A stretch of 64,000 nt of DNA from Nageia nagi. Lineage: Eukaryota > Pinophyta. A model generated the notes under the pieces. It did not search any database, was not told the origin of the DNA, and worked only from the letters and a program-made list of their open reading frames with translations. Numbering within the stretch: the stretch's first letter is position 1; each line of letters opens with the position of its first letter. Location of the stretch: positions 45,818,001 to 45,882,000 of the forward strand of contig JBITNC010000001.1 in NCBI GenBank assembly GCA_050084985.1. The letters are read 5' to 3'. The translations under genes and the position numbers were made by a program. Positions 23,340-37,000 of the stretch are shown here, one piece after another.

Positions 23340-24085
23340 ATTATTTTTGAATTCATGTCTGTGATGACAACTTCATCCCTAGGAGGATATTTTTGGCTTT
23401 ATAGTGTTTATCCTTTAGGTACATATTTGCGCTTAGTTCACCCTATGTGAGGAACTAGTTGTACATTTTTTTAGCATATAATGGATTTTACTAGCATTAT
23501 TTTAATTATTCATATGTGAGGAACCAATATATGTTTTTTTGGCACTATTTAGTTATCCATATGTGAGGAACTCATATGTGTTTATGCTCTAAGTTTTTGA
23601 TGCTAATCAACACATGTTTTCTATATAGTAGGGGACTATGAGTATTGGCTTCATATCTTTGTGATGACTTATAGTGCACCAATTATTAGTTTATGGATGG
23701 CATTACTTGATTCTTTTATCTTATGTTGATAATCATGTTTATATGATGCATCTATATGATCTTGTTTATGAGTTGCTTGTAGCTTGCAGGTTTCTTCTTA
23801 AGAGTACAGGTTACCTATTTCAAGTGGGTAGGCTCATGGAATCTCATCATGTCAACTTGTTGTTGAATGACTACTTTGTATAGTAAAATTAGTTACAATT
23901 AATGACTATACTATAAACCATTTTATCAAATAGTAGAGTAGTGAATCTTAATATAAGATCTTGCTTATTTCGTAAATATGTAATTGTTCTCATCTTGAAT
24001 TGTATCTTTATGAAGGATAACTCTTTCTTACTCTCTGTTTCTTCTCTCCTTCTTTGCTCTACCCTAATATTTCATTAATGGGGAG

Positions 24086-24645
24086 TGTTGGAATGTATAA
24101 TACATTATTGTAAGGTATATTGATATAATTCACTTAATAATTAAGGGTATCCCTAAATAACTTAAGTATTTAGTGAATGTGATAATGTAAATTCACTAAT
24201 ACTTAAACATTTTCCTATATACCTTTTAAGTATTTGAGAATATGATAATGTAACTTTTTCTACACTCCATCCCATGAGCATTTCCCTTGTGTAAAATGGT
24301 GATGAATGTCATGAAATTTTACAATGATTAAAAGAGTGATATAATGGAGAATTTTGGCTTATAAATAGAAGGCCCTCTCCTTGAGATCACTCACTCAAGT
24401 TTGTAGCAAAGTTATGCTCTTGTTTAGGTTGTGGGAGAAGTTAGAAAGTGAGTTGTGAGAGAATAATATTTGAGAATAATATCTTTGATTAGTGGATTTA
24501 CTCCCATGGTTGGAGGAATTAATTTATATTGTATCATATTGTGTGAATCCTACTCTATGTGTGTGTTCTTGATGCTTAAGGATTTGAAAGAGTCTTCATG
24601 TGATCTTGGGTAATTAGGTACTTAGTCTTGTAGGCTTTTTCCTTA
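24086..24645 (+). repeat. Copia-3 3' LTR
   Basis: Begins TGTTGGAATGTATAATAC after the purine tract ATTAATGGGGAG. It keeps TATAAATAG at 24360-24368, unlike its 5' partner. Its right edge is uncertain by a few bases because it runs into an A-run. Confidence 0.85.
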
Positions 24646-25628
24646 AAAAAAGTATGAAATGTTATATATGGATGCAAAGGTATCAAAACCAAAAATAAAA
24701 AATAAAAGGAATCACATGAAAAGGAGGTTTAGAATAAGATATGTATCCTTTGGAAGCAAACTAGTCTTGTAGAAAGGTAGTTTGAGATAACCATGAATAA
24801 ATCTAAATCCATTGCTCAAAATGAAAATATAATAGATACCCACATAGCTAAAATGACATAAAATAACTAAATATCACCATTTAATAGACTCAAAATACTT
24901 TTATAAATATTTTCAAGTGTTTTATCATACTTACAAGCCCAAAAATGGAAAATACACCACATAAATATACAAAATGGAAAGTTCCATGAATAGACTCCAT
25001 GAGATGAAATAAATACTTTAAATATTGTTTCAAATATATGTTATAAGATTTATCTTCATATATTAAAAATAATGTAATATTTCATATTCAAAACAATGTG
25101 TTAATTCAATGTAATAGAAACATCCAACAAAGCCACAAATGGCTTGGACAATTACATGACTATCTCTTTATAGTGTTAGAAAGAACACTCATAAGTATGA
25201 TTTAGGATTAGGTAGATAACCATACTAAGTGATTTAATGGGGAATACACATTATGCTTGAGGAATAGGAAAACAACCATTAATACATGGTACCATTGGGC
25301 ACTCATAGGTGTTCTCCAAGCATGAGGAAGCAACAATAATTAACTAAAGATAAATCAACCATATATAGAAAAATGAACTCCATGCTAGGCATTCAATAAG
25401 TAGCTACTATGGAAGAGTGTTGTAGTGGAGTTTGTTGGAGTAATGGAGATACATAAATGTCCTACATATATTGGAATGTTGTAGCTGCAAAACTATATAG
25501 TTGGCTAGGCTCAACCATGCTATGAAAATCCATCTGCTAGATCTAATGTGGATTTTGTTGATCAAAATTTGTAGGGAGAAGTATGTGGACATAAATGTCT
25601 CATCAAAATTAAAATTTAAATTAGAGGG
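24646..25628. repeat. 3-kb repeat, second copy, part 3
   Basis: Collinear with about 8406-9478 of the first copy. It ends in GAGGG (25624-25628), the left target duplication of the outer LTR element. Confidence 0.65.
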
Positions 25629-26369
25629 TGTAGATGGTTCAAAATTATCCTTTCATCCCCCATCATTTTATTTTTTTTATTCTCATCTCATCATCCTATC
25701 ATAGCCCTTCTTGATTTTATGAGTCAGATTTAGTTAGCCCATCGGTTATACATCCAGCCTATAAAGTCAATTTTGAAATCCATTTTCCCTCCTCCTAATA
25801 AGTTTCACTTGATCCATTAGACTATTTTCCCACCTTAGTCATTTCTAATTGACCATCTCATCTAACTAAACCCTAGAGCACATTCATAAGCCATAGTACA
25901 TCCTAGCACCCCTTTTGACATGATTTTGAGAATTCTTGTAGGCATTGGAGAGCACATGGAGCTATGTTGGAGCAATGGAGAACTTGTATCCTTATCTATT
26001 GCATTTTTGTGAGCATGTAATATATTTATAAGCTAGATTCATGGTAGTTTATCTTATTTTTATCATCTTATAACTTTCTTAGCATAACGTGAGCATATCA
26101 TATTGCATTGTAAGCATTCCCTTATTTTCTATTTTCAATTTTATTATGGGATAAGGGGGAATACATTCCATCAATGAGGTTTAACAACTCTCTTTAAGCA
26201 CACTCTAGGGCCTTAAGGGACTATAGTGTTCAGGCCCCCACTAACATTTGTCTTCTTGCAGGTTTAGCTCATCATCTCCATCATCAAAGCATATCACATT
26301 TTAAGAAATGTTTTAGACATTGCAACATGGGTATCCCAAAAGGAAAGAGGTAATTTTGGGTGCATCATA
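25629..26369 (+). repeat. Outer element 5' LTR
   Basis: Starts TGTAGATGGTTC, ends GGTGCATCATA. It matches 45252-46010 apart from small indels, including a ~20-bp stretch around TAGTCCACTGATTAG found only in the 3' copy. Confidence 0.85.
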
Positions 26370-27759
26370 AGATGGCAATCATGATGGGACCTTCCTTGGT
26401 CCATTGAACTCAACTTGGAGGAAATTTCCAAACCCTTTCTCTTGGTTGGGTATTGTTATTTTGACCCCTTTCTCTTTTATTTTTCATCAATTCATGTCAC
26501 AAAAATTTGTCAATTATTTCAAGGAATCATATTTCAAATTAGGTGATTTGGATTTGGAAAGTTTGAAGTCCCCATTCTCAGCCATTTGTTAGCCAGTTTC
26601 ATGTAGATTGGTTGGTAGAGCTTAGCTGACCCTTAGTAGATTGGTTAGTAGAGCTTACTTGACCCTTAGCATATTGGTTAGTTAGCCAACCTATTGGTTA
26701 GTCCAAAATTATTTTGTGTCTAAATTGGCTAGCTATTATTCACCTTGCCAACTTCTAATTATAAACCAACCTTCAATAGATAGGTCCATTTATCGACCAA
26801 GCTTGAGGGTGTCATCTAGCTTTTCTTTAGGATCTTAGTCTATTAGCTAGGCTTAGATTCATCTTCTATCATATTATGTCTATGTTTAGCCTTGTATTTA
26901 GGTGAAAGAAGTCCTTATCAATATTTTTGAACTTGGATTATAATAATATTATTTTATTTCAAGCATTTTATAGTCCTTTTGAAAATCTCTAGGTACCATT
27001 ATGATCGATCGATCAACTATTTTCTAGAACCATTGGTTGGTATCGCTAACTAGTCTGTAGCATGTTGGTTAGGATCAAAACATGTAAAAATGTATTGTAT
27101 GTGATGGGAGCTTGGAGTAGGAACCCTCCAAGCCTGTATCCCTCTTTTATCATGCTTTAGCTTAGGTCTTATTTGTTGCTTGCATCCTAGGACTACTTAT
27201 CTTATTTATTTTTGCTTGCATTAGTGAAAATTTCATCCCTAGATGGGAGTGCCTTATCATATATTATGAAGGGTGTAATTTTGTATTTTGCATCCATATA
27301 TTTTCATATCATTGGTCAAGTAACCTTACATTTTAATCACACTTGATCCTAGGTTTTTCCCTTGAGCTTGAGACTTCATCCCTAAACACTTAACTAGGTC
27401 AAGTCATAGGTAAACAAACCAAGAGGTCAATTTACCATAAAATCAATTATCATTAATCAAGATAATAGCCAAATTGAATAAGAAGAAATTAGATCAAGAC
27501 AAATCACCATTGCTATCTTAATCATCATCTCATTATAATCATATAGGCATTTCTATCTTATCATATAGGGTGTTTGTGCGTTAGTTTTGCATTTCATTTA
27601 AAAAAAATTAAAAAAAATATTTAGCCTTGGTGGTTTATTTGCTTATCATTGTTTGGCATCTTTGGGATATTATATTAGTAATAATGTTGTTCTTTTTTTT
27701 TTCCATTCTTGTTAAGGTTGTTTAAACCTTGGAAATTCGATAGGGATCCTTATGTGAAC
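26370..27759 (+). other. Outer element leader, no gene
   Basis: Contains TTGGTTAG..GAGCTT repeats (26600-26700) and no conserved coding. I could not identify a primer site with confidence after the 5' LTR. Confidence 0.4.
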
Positions 27760-28590
27760 ATGGTAGATACCCATAGATCTAATTAATTAGAGCAAAATCA
27801 AGAGTAAGATATAAAATTAGAGCCACCTTATCCTTCTACAAAAACCACCCCTACCTCTCACGTCTCTAACCCTTCTCATCATTCTAGCCAATCCTTTCAT
27901 CATTCTCCTTCTCTTCCTTCTTCTCCTCATCAAGCCACTATGCCTCTTGGTCCCTAATTTGCTAGTGAAATTAGGTCTCATCCTTTGTTTCAAATTCTTC
28001 CTTCATCCATCAAGAATTGATTTATTGATGATCCTATTGTTCAAGAGATCTTGGCTTGGCTCTTTGAACAATTATCCTTCAACATCATTTGGTCCTAGTG
28101 TGTCCTTTCCTCCTCATCCTCAAGATGTAGTTCATCATCATGAATCTTTACTTTTTGATCCTCAACCTTCTTTTTTCATCCCATAACTACTTATTTCAAT
28201 AGCCCAAAGCATGTCTCAACATTTGCAAAAAGTGGTCTCTCCATTGGCCCTAGCCACATCTTTATCATTGAGTGCCCTTCCTTTTTCATCAAGTGCACAA
28301 CATGTCATTCCTCATCATGGATCATTATCTCCTCATCATAGTTATCACATTAGACCTCTTGTTTCATCCAAGCCCCTTGTTGGGCAATCTTTTCCCCTTG
28401 TTTCTCATAGTCTAGGGCTACATTGTGATCTTTCCCCCTTGATCATTCCATATCATAATCAAATTCAATCAACTCAAGTTGCCTATGTTGGCCAAATCAA
28501 TTCTTCCCTTCATCCAAGCCAACATTACCTTTATCAAAATAAAATCCAAGGTAACTTTCAACATTTTATCTCTCTTTACATCATTGATTA
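27760..28590 (+). pseudogene. Ser/Pro/His-rich ORF remnant in the outer element
   Basis: From ATG 27760 (MVDTHRSN, then stops) the frames encode low-complexity Ser/Pro/His-rich protein: STKTTPTSHVSNPSHHSSQS and later MSQHLQKVVSPLALATSLSL (28211 onward). A weak hydrophobic piece, FIDDPIVQEILAWLFEQ, lies between. Position after the 5' LTR and composition fit the N-terminal part of a gag protein, but there is no diagnostic motif and there are several stops and frame changes. No zinc knuckle is visible. Confidence 0.35.
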
Positions 28591-29623
28591 ACCTTACCAT
28601 GAGATGGGTCCTCCATAATCTTATGGTACTTTTTTCGATTGAGCCACTTGGAATGGCTTCCTTGTCTTTGAATTTTTCCTATCATTTTTTCTTTAGTGCT
28701 ATCATATCTTATCATCATATTGTCATCACTTAAATTGTGGTATCAACTTTATTTTATGATTTTATCATCTTGGGATTCGATACTAGATCTTATTCCTCTT
28801 TTTCTATCATCCCCTAGTGTATATTGCCAGGTAGGACAACATTCACTCATCTCCCACCACCATCATGTCTTATATTTATCATAACTTTTCAATAGCACTA
28901 GTATTGTATCCTTCCTCATGTGGCATGCATTATTATCACACTATCTTGTAATCTCATCATCATGTCATTATCTTTTTTTTTTTTTACTCATTTGTCTCAT
29001 TTTTATTCTTTTGTGTTTTTCCTTGTTCTTTCTTGTTGTATTCATCATTTTCATCATTGTCCCCTCATCATTATATTTCATCCTTTTCATCAAGTGTGTC
29101 TCTCATCTTTTCATCCTCCATCATGTCATCATAGGCACCTATATTTTAGGTTAATTTGACTTAACATCATTTTCAGTTCCCATGGACCTCATTCTCAATG
29201 AGAACATAACCACTTAGATCACAATCATTTATTGGATTACCTTATATCATTCCTTTAGGATTGATCATAGATTTTTGACTATCATGGTTTTTGAGGTAAA
29301 ATTAGTCTAATGGATTATGTGATAATGGCTTTGAGATGGATGAATTTCTTTGCTCACTCTATCATCACTAGTTAATAATTGAGCAATTATCATTCTATCA
29401 TTTGATCTTTTTTTGCTTATCATTCATCATGTTGTTTGTCTTTTATTTTTTGCTATCCCTTTAATAAATCAAATCATTTGTTATCATAATTATATCTTTG
29501 GTATTTTTCATTCATCTCTTTAATATTATCTTGTCATATCTTCAAGCTTTGGTATCATGATCAATCAACATCTTATCAGTGATTTGATGATATTTTGTTG
29601 ACATTATCTTTTGTCCTTTTGCC
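28591..29623 (+). other. TCATCA-rich outer element interior
   Basis: Pyrimidine-rich, many TCATCAT and CATCTT words, no coding motif. It is interrupted by Copia-2 after TTGCC. Confidence 0.4.
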
Positions 29624-30120
29624 TGTTTAAATGTATAATGCATTATTGTAAAGGTTTTACAATAATATTCTATGTAAGTTCATTAATACTTAAGGGTATC
29701 ATTTGATACCTTAAGTATTTAAGTGAATATGATAATGTTACTTGTCCTACACTCTATGTCATGGTCATGCCCCTTGGATAAAAGGATGTGCATGTCATAC
29801 TTTTGTACATTGGATAAAAGGGTGATCCAAAGAGGGATTTTGGCCTATAAATAGAATGTTCCCTCTTTGTGATCACACACCAATTTGTGAAGTAAAATTA
29901 TGCTAGTGGATAGTGTCTAGGAGTTGATGTTAGAAAGAATGTAAGAGTTCATATTATGAATGAGTGAGATCTAGTTAGTGGATGTACTCCTAGTTGGAGG
30001 AACCACTTACATCTTGAGTTATCTTTGTGAGATTTTTTGTGAGCTATTTAGATATGTTTTGTGAACTTTCATGTGATTTTGTGAATATAGAATTTTTTAG
30101 TTTATATTGCAACTATCATA
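29624..30120 (+). repeat. Copia-2 5' LTR
   Basis: Begins TGTTTAAATGTATAATGC. Its U3 palindrome ACTTAAGGGTATC..GATACCTTAAGT is near 29689-29716, and TATAAATAG is at 29846-29854. It ends ACTATCATA, just before the primer site. Confidence 0.9.
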
Positions 30121-30122
30121 TT

Positions 30123-30134
30123 TGGTATTAGAGC
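30123..30134 (+). other. Met-tRNA primer site of Copia-2
   Basis: TGGTATTAGAGC, one C-to-T change from the standard plant copia PBS, two bases after the LTR. Confidence 0.85.
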
Positions 30135-30485
30135 TCCTTGGAAGCTCCTCTTCAGATTCTTGGTGTGGAAGCTCTTCTTCATTAATGTCCTTCATTTTTT
30201 TTTTGGGCTTATTTTGGTAATGATACTAACCTATTTTGAGTCATGTGTTAGCTAATTTATTTTTGCAAAATTTAGCTAAAAATAGTAATATGATGCATTT
30301 ATTTTTTTATACTAACCTCTAATGAGCATATTGTTAATTGAGTTTAGTATATAAAAATTGCATTTTACTCTCTAAGCCATTTATTGAATAAAAAAAAATG
30401 CTATCATTTTCTTTGAAGAAGTTTATCTTTACACTTAGTTTATTTTGATAGCACTATTTTTTTTAAATATATACCTCCTTTTATC

Positions 30486-30525
30486 TTTACAATATATATA
30501 TAATATATAATATATATATTGTAAA
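30486..30525. repeat. AT palindrome in the Copia-2 leader
   Basis: A 40-bp inverted repeat, TTTACAATATATATAT.. with its mirror ending ATTGTAAA, paired at every position except one A:A. It is probably simple-sequence expansion. Confidence 0.6.
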
Positions 30526-32250
30526 ATACAAAATCAAAAAGGAAAATTCTTTGTAATCCCTTCTCTTTGTTTTATTGTTAGCTGGTAGCATTATGAGATC
30601 TAATGTTTTTTAACCATTTTTTGGTCACCATGCGAAGGGAGTTTGAAACCTTTGTCAGCTATGCACCTCTAACCTAGCCATGTCTCCTTTTTTTTCCCAA
30701 GGTCGGTATGATTTGCAAGGTCTTTGCTAGCCACACCATGTTATGATTGGTCCCTATCAACCTCCTTGTCTTCACCCTCTAACTCTCCTCACATAGCTAT
30801 TCCTTCCTTGTGCCTATCTAAAATAGTAGAGTGTTTTGGGTCTTAGAGGAAGAGGCATCTGATGCTATTTATTTGAAGCCAAGTACTCTCATATGAAGAG
30901 TGAACTTTGTAAACTCAACTCCATTTCTTTTTCTTCACATCATGCCTATCTTCCTACCGACCTCCTCTTCACACCACCATTGCTTTGTTGTGCCACTTTG
31001 TGAAACCATTATGCAGCTTTTGTTTGGTTACTTGTACTCATGACCTCTCCTACTTGGCGATGGTGATCTCTTGCATTATGGTGGTATTATAATTAGTAGT
31101 AACCTCACCCCATATAGTGTGGTTGCTCCACCACTTCTTTTGTATCCCCTCCCTTTAGCTGAGACATTCGTGCTTAACATTTGTGCCACCTTGCTTCTCT
31201 TGGCACGTCTTCTCCCCTACGTAGCCCTTCCAACCCTTTTCTATTTTTTGAACTTTGAACTTGGAGTTAAATTGTTTTTCTATGTGATAGCCAACATCGT
31301 CCCCCCTTTAAATCCTCTCTATATATTTTTTTCAATTATCCTTTTTCCTAACTTGGCTCATAGTAAAAAGGTGGGGTTCACACTTAATGATATTGGTAGT
31401 GCATTTAATTCTTTTCTTGCAAATAGGAAGATCATCATTTTTTTTTGACTTGGAGTGTCTAGAGAAATCAATTTGCCTTAAAAGTATTTGACTTAAGTCC
31501 TTATAAGGAAAGTAGCATTAATAGCTAAGTCAAAAGAAAGAGGTTATCATCATTTCCTCCTTTAAAAAAAAAAAACATTCCTCATTTTTAATGATGATTA
31601 CCTTACTTGTTTAAGTGGAGAAAGTTATGAAATGAATTTTTTTTTTAAGAATAAAGAATTTTAGGCATTAATGCTTCATAGTTAAAATTTTCTTTAACTA
31701 TATTCTAAAAATAATTGTTTTACTTTGATAATTTTTTTTGAAGGTAATTATTTAAATTTTTTAGACTCAATTTTTTACAATCTTGCCTTGGATAACTTTT
31801 TAGCAATCTTATTAATGCAATCTTTTAGCATTAAAATTACAAAATGCAATATTGGAAATTTTACCTTCAAAATTACTTGCAATAAAAAATGCATTTTTTT
31901 AGTAAGCATTTATTGAAAGGATATTTTTTTAAAAAAAGGGGAATATCTATGAGGCTTTTACTTAAAGTTTTTTATCCTCTATGCTTAGAATGCATATTTA
32001 TCTCTTAGAACCTTTTTTTTTTGCTTTTGTAAATGATGCATGCTTAGGACTTAAATTTTTTTAAGTTGATGATCCATGCTTAGAACTTAATTTTATTTTA
32101 AGTGTTTATTTTTTGATAAAATATTTATGCAAAGATGAACTTATGCAATTATGGAAATAATGCATGTTTATGCCTCTCTAAAGTATTTATCTTTTTGATA
32201 AATTTCTTATGCAAAGTTATAAATGGACTTGTGCAAATATATGTAAAGAT
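30526..32250 (+). other. Copia-2 leader, no gene
   Basis: CT-rich patch at 30650-31250 and AT-rich stretch after it. The ORF-like run at 31071-31448 is hydrophobic but matches nothing I recognise, so I do not call it. Confidence 0.4.
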
Positions 32251-32842
32251 GTCCTTTAGGAGTTGGTAAACAAAACCCATTGGACACTAAGGTTTAAAAT
32301 TTTTGAATGGATGATGTTTTACTTATGCTCTTTTCCTTCATGTTTCACTTTTGATTTAGTTGCTTATGCAAACAAAAAAATGCAAACATTTAAATGAGCA
32401 ACCCCCTAAAATGAACACATCCACACGTATATTCTATAACATGACTTGTTTGGGGAGCCATGAGGTGAGAACAAATAGACTGGAGCCTTTAAGTTTGACA
32501 ATACAAATGGTGAAAAGTTCATACTTTTCAATTTCCCCTAAGTCCTCTATTGGTCTAGACATAACTCCATTGGGTGGACAGGCATGTGTGTAGTTATACC
32601 ACATGTCTGCACATCTATTCAAGGATTATCCTGATAACCTAGGAGGACAACTTGAGACCTAATAAATATTAATAATTTGTTCAATATAATAAATTCCATC
32701 ACCTTGGAAAATAGTAGGTACTTATCCTTGTGAGAGTATAATACTGACCAAGGTGAACTGGTTGAGGATTGGTAGTACTTGGGCTTCTCTTGTGTGGGCA
32801 TCTAGGTGAAGACCTAATTTTTAGACAAGAAAACAAGCCTCA
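32251..32842 (+). ncRNA. Conserved copia leader block, second copy
   Basis: Counterpart of 14411-15000. It keeps the hairpins at 32476-32497 (TAGACT..AGTTTG, with U-G and G-U pairs replacing C-G and G-C) and 32576-32608 (CATGTG..CACATG with the GGA/TCT outer stem). No open frame. It lies about 190 nt before the gag ATG. Confidence 0.5.
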
Positions 32843-33028
32843 ACAATGTCACTCTTATTATATAGTTCTTGAGATGAGAAATGTATTTGCGTACATGGGA
32901 TGTATATTTGAATTATAAAATATTTGCACTTGTGAATCAAATCAAGCATATCTTAGTTAATTCAATGTAACATGTAATGTTTTTTATTAAACCACATGCT
33001 TATTATTTTTTACATTCTTGTGTAACAA

Positions 33029-33332
33029 ATGGAAAACTTCTTTTTAACCAAACACATTCTTGATAGTTCCAACTTTGGTATTTGATAACCTTAGATAAGA
33101 GTTGAATTGCAGATAAGGAAGATTTGGCAAATAGTGAATGAGAACCTTGTACCTCCTACAAATGAGAAGGCACTAGAGGCTTATAGTATGAAGAATGAAT
33201 TTGCAACCTCCATGATCTTCCATGTAGTTTCAAATGATGTGCTCTTGATGATTTTCTTTTCAACCTTGGCAAAGGAAGCTTGGGATAAGCTTAAGCAAAT
33301 CTACGTTGGTTCAAAGTTCTCAAGAAGGTTGA
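33029..33332 (+). pseudogene. Copia-2 gag, N-terminal part
   Basis: ATG 33029 (MENFFLTKHILDSSNFGI) aligns with the Copia-1 gag start. Early stops TGA/TAA/TAG follow, then NEKALEAYSMKNEFATSMIF and EAWDKLKQIYVGSKFSRRL. Sequence is cut at 33332 by the LTR of the nested gypsy element. Confidence 0.9.
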
Positions 33333-33710
33333 TGTGAATTTAGCTGCAAGAGACCAACAAAATGGGCTCCAATAACATAAATGTATTAACATAGAAGAAA
33401 ACTTGCAAACAACCCTCTTCTCATTCCTAAATCCATAATACCTTTTTAGGTCTATTACAATAGCTAATATAGAAAAAAGGAGACTCTCCCTCAAAATGAC
33501 GAATAGTCTAAAAACTATGACATTACTAAAATAGAAACTTTCTAAAGATAGAAAGATAAAAAGTTTCTAAAAATATAAAGTTTCTTCATATTACAACTAA
33601 ACTTTCATACAATTTTATTCAATATAGACTAATTCATTTCCCAATTTATTCTCCTAAACAAATTCTACAATAAAAGATATTAAAGTCTACTTATTGGAAA
33701 ATCCTAAAAA
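33333..33710 (-). repeat. Chromovirus 3' LTR (left copy)
   Basis: Plus-strand edge TGTGAATTTAGC. Similarity to the other copy stops after ATCCTAAAA at about 33710. The true LTR may extend further left-to-right, because no clear purine tract lies at this edge. Confidence 0.75.
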
Positions 33711-34019
33711 TTGACACTAAAAGCTAATTTTGAGGCACTAAATGATGGATTTAAGCCGATAAAAAACCTTTTTGTTTGGAGGAATTCCTCTTATAGGATA
33801 TGGAAGCCAAATCATGAAAACCCATATCTAGCTCTCCTCAAAATTTCAAGATGATCCGACGGTCAAATCAAAAGTTATGATCGTTTAAAGGTACATCATT
33901 CTCCTCTGGTAAAAGGAACTTAGCTCTTGCAAGTTCAACTAAAATGAAATCTTGTAGCTTTTGGTTGTCAATTTTTTTTAGCTCTAAGTTTAAAATGCAA
34001 GTGTTATCAAACTAGGGTA

Positions 34020-37000
34020 ATCCTTCCCATTGAACTAGGTATCTGTTGTAGCTCTCATGTCTAGCGGTGATCACCTTCTTGTCAAGTATTTGTGCAACTC
34101 TATCCTTCTTCTTCTTAGGCATCTGTGGTGCCCAATTTATTGAATCCTATAAATCACCATCCTTAATAGTAACTTTATACTAAAATAAATCAAAAACATT
34201 AAAAATAGATGAAATAGCAAATTCATCAGGTAACTCCACTTTATAGGCTTTATCATTGATCTTCTTCAAAATCTTATAGGGTCCAATTTTCTTAAATTTC
34301 AATTTATTATACTACCATTTAGGAAATCATTCTTTTTTGAGATGAACCATCACCATATCACCCTCTTCAAACACTTTATCCTTCTATGTGCATCAATTAC
34401 CTCTTTGTAGTGAGCATTACTATTATGTAGTTTTTCTTTGATTGATTCTTTCATTTTCTAGATATGCTCAGCAAATGCTTCTACATCATCACTAACTTGG
34501 TCCCCCATTGGTAACTCAACTAGATATAATAAATATTTAGGATTTTGATCATAAATAATTTGAAAATAATATTTACCTATTGACTTATTCATTGATCTAT
34601 TATATGCAAATTCAACTTGTGATAAGGCGAAATCCCATTATTTTGGCTTTTCCCCAACTATGCAATGTAAGAGGTTTTCCAAACTTCTATTCACTATCTC
34701 TATTTTTCCATTGGTTTGTGGATGGTAAGCAATACTAAACTGTAGCCTAGTATTTAACTTCTTCCATAATGTCCTCCAAAAAAGACCTAAGAACTTAGTA
34801 TCTCAATCAGAAGTAATAGTCTTTGGGACACCATGTAGTCGCACAGCCTCATCAAAGAACAAGATTACAATCTTAGTGGCATCATTAGTTTTTTAGCAAG
34901 CAATAAAATGAGCCATTTTAGAAAATCTATTTACCACAAAAAAATTTAATCCTTACCCATCATATCTTGGGTAATCTCAACATAAAATCCATACTCAGAT
35001 CAATCCATGGTCCTGTAGGAACTAGTAGTGGCATATACAACCCTGTATTTTGTGCATGGCCTTTAGCCATTTGGCACACTCTACATATAGAGATAAATCT
35101 AATTATGTTTCTTCATCTTTGGCCAATAATACTTCTCCTCTACAAGATTCATAGTTTTGGTTAATCCAAAATGATCAGCTAGACCCCCACTACGTAATTC
35201 TTGCAAGATGTCCTCTCTCATAGAGTCATTGGGAATACATAATCAAGTACCCTTAAATAAGTAAGCATTTTGAAAAAAATATTCTTCAAAAATTGTATGG
35301 GACTCATCTTCTACTACACTTGTACACCATCTCACAATATTCTCAAAATCAATATCAGATTCATACATATTTTTTATTCCCTCAAATCCCACCATTGCAT
35401 TCTCCATAGTGGTTAGCAACAAGACTCTCCTACTTAATGCATTAGTAACCTTATTTTGCTTACTAGATTTGTGTTGCAAGATAAATGTATATTGTTGTAG
35501 AAATAAAACCCATTTTGCATGTCTACTATTTAACTTTTTTTTAGAGTTGACATACCTCAATGCTTCATGATCAATAAACAACACAAACTCTTTTGAGATT
35601 AAGTAGTGCCTCTAATGTTGCAATGCTTGCATAATTGTATAAAACTCCACATCATATATAGAGTAATTATTCCTTGTATCATTCAATTTCTTATTCAAAA
35701 ATGCTATTGGATGACCCTCCTGACTCAATACACCACTAATCATAGCAAATGAGGCATCACAATCAACCTAAAATATCTTACTAAAATTTGGTAACACTAG
35801 AATAGGGACTTCTGACACCTTTTTCAATATTTCAAAACTCTCAATTGTTTCCTTAGTCCATACAAATCCTTACCCTTTATGCATTCATTTATAGGGGTAG
35901 TTATACTACTAAAGTTCCTAATGAACTTTCTATAAAAGGTAGCTAAGCCATGAAAGCTCCTTACTTCTGTTATAGTTCATGGAATAGGACACTCTAGAAT
36001 TACCCTCACTTTTTCATCATCCATCTTCATGCCATGTCTAGAGATTACAAATCCTAAAAACACTAAACTATCCTAAAGAAATCTACATTTCTTTAAATTG
36101 ACATATAGTTTCTTCTTTAGAAGCACATATAACACCAATTTTAGATGTAACAAATGCTCTTCTTCACTTTTACTATAAATCAAGATATCATCAAAATACA
36201 CAACTACAAACTTACCATTATATTCCCATAGTATTCTATTCATCAATCGCATAAATGTACCAAGTGCATTAGATAACTTGAATAGCATCACCATCCACTC
36301 ATTTAACCCATATTTTATCTTAAAAACTATCTTTCATTCATCACCTTCTTGAATTTTGATTTGGTAGTAACCACTCTATAGATTAATTTTATTGAAGTAT
36401 TTTGCTCCAGCCAATCTATCCATCATATCATCCACTCTTGGTATAGGGTATCAATAGTTTATTATGATCTTTTTTATGGCTCTACTATCCACACACATAC
36501 TCCATGAACCATATTTCTTTGGGGTTAGCAATGCTGGAGTCACACATGGACTCACTCTCCCTGACTAAACCCTTATTTATAAAATCTATCACTTGCCTAC
36601 TCAACTCTATATTCTATGTTGGGTTCAATCGATAAGCTGCTTGATTTGGAAGTGCTAATCTTGGGATCAAATCCATGTGATGTTGGATATCCCTCTTTGG
36701 TGGCAACACATTTGGTAACTTATCTAGTGTGACATATTCATATTCTTTTAGCAATTTATCTACTATTGTAGGTATAACCACTTCTTCTATTTATAGCTTC
36801 CTAGCTGTTAAAACATAATAGAAGCTAGCTTCCTTAATTGCTACAAGAAACTCCTTCATTGATAATAAGCTCTTGCTTGATCCATCCTCCTTTAAAGGAA
36901 CAAGAACCACCTTCACACCATCCTTACAAAATGTGTGAGTATTCTTTCTACCATTATGATCAGAATCCCTATCATATTGTTAAGGTCTCCCCAACAAAAT

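Larger units (their letters stand above)
20659..24645 (+). mobile_element. Copia-3: internally deleted Ty1/copia element
   Basis: LTRs of about 525 and 560 bp flank an interior that jumps from the primer site straight into mid-integrase (SGNGGEYNNNDFNNYC near 21207). The leader, gag, protease and the start of integrase are therefore gone. The remaining pol is full of stops and shifts. The first repeat copy (CAACAAAGTATCAC, about 8401) shows the uninterrupted site. Flanks ACAAA and AAAAA could be a mutated target duplication. Its LTRs are closer to those of Copia-2 than Copia-1. Confidence 0.88.

Noticed and set aside
30486-30525. Near-perfect AT palindrome considered as a MITE or terminator
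   Set aside because: It is alternating AT simple sequence with no target duplication or unique interior.
31071-31448. 125-residue hydrophobic open run in the Copia-2 leader
   Set aside because: It has no counterpart in the Copia-1 leader and no recognisable domain; composition reflects CT-rich DNA.
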